This document shows, one piece after another, positions 63,243-64,000 of a DNA stretch of 64,000 nt (positions are counted from its first letter, which is position 1; each line of letters starts with the position of its first letter). A program made the position numbers and the translations under genes. The DNA lies in NCBI GenBank assembly GCA_905215855.1, contig CAJMRT010000001.1:41325-105324 (forward strand), given 5' to 3'. The notes beneath the pieces were generated by a model, which saw only the letters and a program-made list of their open reading frames with translations, ran no database searches and had not been told where the DNA came from. The stretch is from an uncultured bacterium. Lineage in GTDB: Bacteria; Bacillota; Clostridia; Oscillospirales; Acutalibacteraceae.

Positions 63243-63366
63243 ACAACATAAGGGGACGGCAAACATCGTTCCGATTAAATAGTGTATAAGTTTTTTTATT
63301 TGATATATTTTCCTCTCTCCTAAATAAAAATGAAAACGGGCAGTCATTTTTTGACTGCCTTTTTTC
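63243..63366 (+). ncRNA. Candidate small RNA, about 124 nt
   Basis: Bounded by the extended -10 box upstream and a perfect terminator downstream (GGCAGTCA at 63339-63346 pairing with TGACTGCC at 63352-63359, then TTTTTT). No ribosome site with a reasonable reading frame is seen. A GGGACG/CGTTCC hairpin lies near its 5' end. It matches no known RNA family by eye. Confidence 0.45.
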
Positions 63367-63369
63367 GTT

Positions 63370-63440
63370 GCGGCGGCGAGTCGCCGCTGACAGTTCGTGT
63401 CGGTGTGCCACCGCTGTCAATTCGTGCAGACAATTTTTTG
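63370..63440 (+). repeat. Dispersed repeat remnant before rpsL
   Basis: GCGGCGAGTCGCCGC palindrome, then GTTCGTGTCGGTGTGCCACCG and TTCGTGCAGACA, pieces of the family seen elsewhere in the window. Confidence 0.65.
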
Positions 63441-63544
63441 CGAGTCGCTGTGATTAATAATAGCTTTCATAATATCAAAACATATTCGTGGGAATGAATA
63501 ATATTTATCAAGCATAAGCACACTTATATTTTACAAAAAAATGC

Positions 63545-63574
63545 TTGACAAAAAGTGAGCGGATAGTTTATAAT
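63545..63574 (+). promoter_or_regulatory. Strong sigma-A promoter of rpsL
   Basis: TTGACA (63545-63550), 18 bp, TATAAT (63569-63574). The leader of about 115 nt carries a CTTTGC/GCAAAG hairpin (63639-63654). Confidence 0.85.
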
Positions 63575-63696
63575 GTTTAATCGTGGGGCATTCTGTAATT
63601 GCGCCCGTTTTTGGGGATATTATTGATGTTTCACAGGGCTTTGCAAAAGCAAAGCAGTTTTATCAATTCTTATATTTTTTGAAAGGAGGACAAATA

Positions 63697-64000
63697 ATGC
63701 CTACATTTAACCAGTTGGTACGCAAGGGCAGACAGGTTTCCGAGAAGAAGGCAAAGGCACCTGCTCTCTTAAAGGGTTGGAACTCAAAAAAGCGTGTTGC
63801 TATTGACCAGAGCTCCCCACAGAAGAGAGGTGTTTGTACTGCAGTAAAGACCGCTACACCTAAAAAGCCTAACTCAGCGCTCAGAAAGATTGCCAGAGTA
63901 AGACTTTCTAACGGTATTGAAGTCAGTTCCTATATTCCCGGCGTAGGTCACAACCTTCAGGAACACAGCGTTGTTCTTATCCGTGGTGGCCGTGTTAAGG
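63697..64000 (+). CDS. rpsL: 30S ribosomal protein S12 (3' end outside window)
   Basis: The first 101 codons are present. PTFNQLVRKGRQ, SSPQKRGVCTAV, TPKKPNSALRK, and GHNLQEHSVVLIRGGRVK are invariant S12 signatures, with the short Firmicute insertion (about residues 15-35). Lysine is present at the PKKPNSALRK site where streptomycin-resistance changes occur, so wild type there. ATG at 63697 after a very strong GAAAGGAGG. It is normally followed by rpsG, fusA and tuf. Confidence 0.97.
   Translation, partial: MPTFNQLVRKGRQVSEKKAKAPALLKGWNSKKRVAIDQSSPQKRGVCTAVKTATPKKPNSALRKIARVRLSNGIEVSSYIPGVGHNLQEHSVVLIRGGRVK

Overview
The window is one contig segment from a low-GC, endospore-forming gut-type Firmicute, most likely a Ruminococcus/Oscillospiraceae member close to Ruminococcus bromii. 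This is inferred from a dockerin-bearing secreted protein, the sporulation genes spoIIID and spoVAD, a starch-type ABC operon with GH13 amylases, Firmicute-type ribosomal protein S12, and intergenic space full of small palindromic repeats. The species is not proven. The sequence shows no tRNA, rRNA, IS element, prophage or CRISPR array.

Layout. 1-8.8 kb: 3' end of a GH13 amylase, citrate synthase, a Lys/Ala-rich DUF6465-type protein, an AEC permease, a small SLOG/ribbon-helix-helix gene pair between two perfect 139-bp direct repeats, a WYL regulator, an AraC regulator and a SleB-like wall hydrolase. 8.8-16.4 kb: a row of mini-hairpins, a HIRAN-domain gene with a 38-codon gene upstream, a DegT aminotransferase, spoIIID behind two sigma-E-like promoters, a secreted transglutaminase with a dockerin, and an alanine-racemase-like gene coupled to an ATP-grasp gene.

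16.4-43.9 kb is the main accessory block. An AgrC/LytTR-type two-component pair is transcribed away from a 25-kb, 17-gene co-oriented locus. That locus encodes a Tad/Flp pilus machine (TadZ-, TadA-, TadB- and TadC-like proteins, a Flp pilin, two TadE-like pseudopilins, a large DUF5702/TadG-like protein, a lipoprotein and an A24 prepilin peptidase). It continues without a visible break into a WG-repeat protein, an FHA protein, a PP2C phosphatase, a membrane Ser/Thr kinase, two small membrane proteins and a 2331-residue surface protein. The gene order suggests a pilus or secretion apparatus with its own phospho-threonine switch and a giant adhesin; this is inference.

44-56.4 kb is mostly envelope and core genes: PAP2 phosphatase, spoVAD, a VanW/YoaR-like protein, a diacylglycerol glycosyltransferase-like gene overlapping a serpin lipoprotein, gltX, glnS, an SDR reductase and murE. 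56.4-62.5 kb is a sugar ABC operon (binding protein and two permeases, no ATPase) followed by a lipoprotein GH13 amylase. 62.5-64 kb holds a 79-bp tandem repeat array, a candidate small RNA unit, and the promoter, leader and start of rpsL.

Many genes are preceded by sigma-A promoters (TTGAAA/TTGACA, 17 bp, TATAAT, often with an extended -10 TGn). Many gene 3' ends carry members of a dispersed repeat family: a GGTCGGG terminator hairpin, an ACGGCGA/TCGCCGT palindrome, a GTAGGGG palindrome and a GTTCGTGNAGA..GCCCGAGCG block. Start codons were re-chosen by ribosome-binding-site spacing wherever a longer frame was open upstream.
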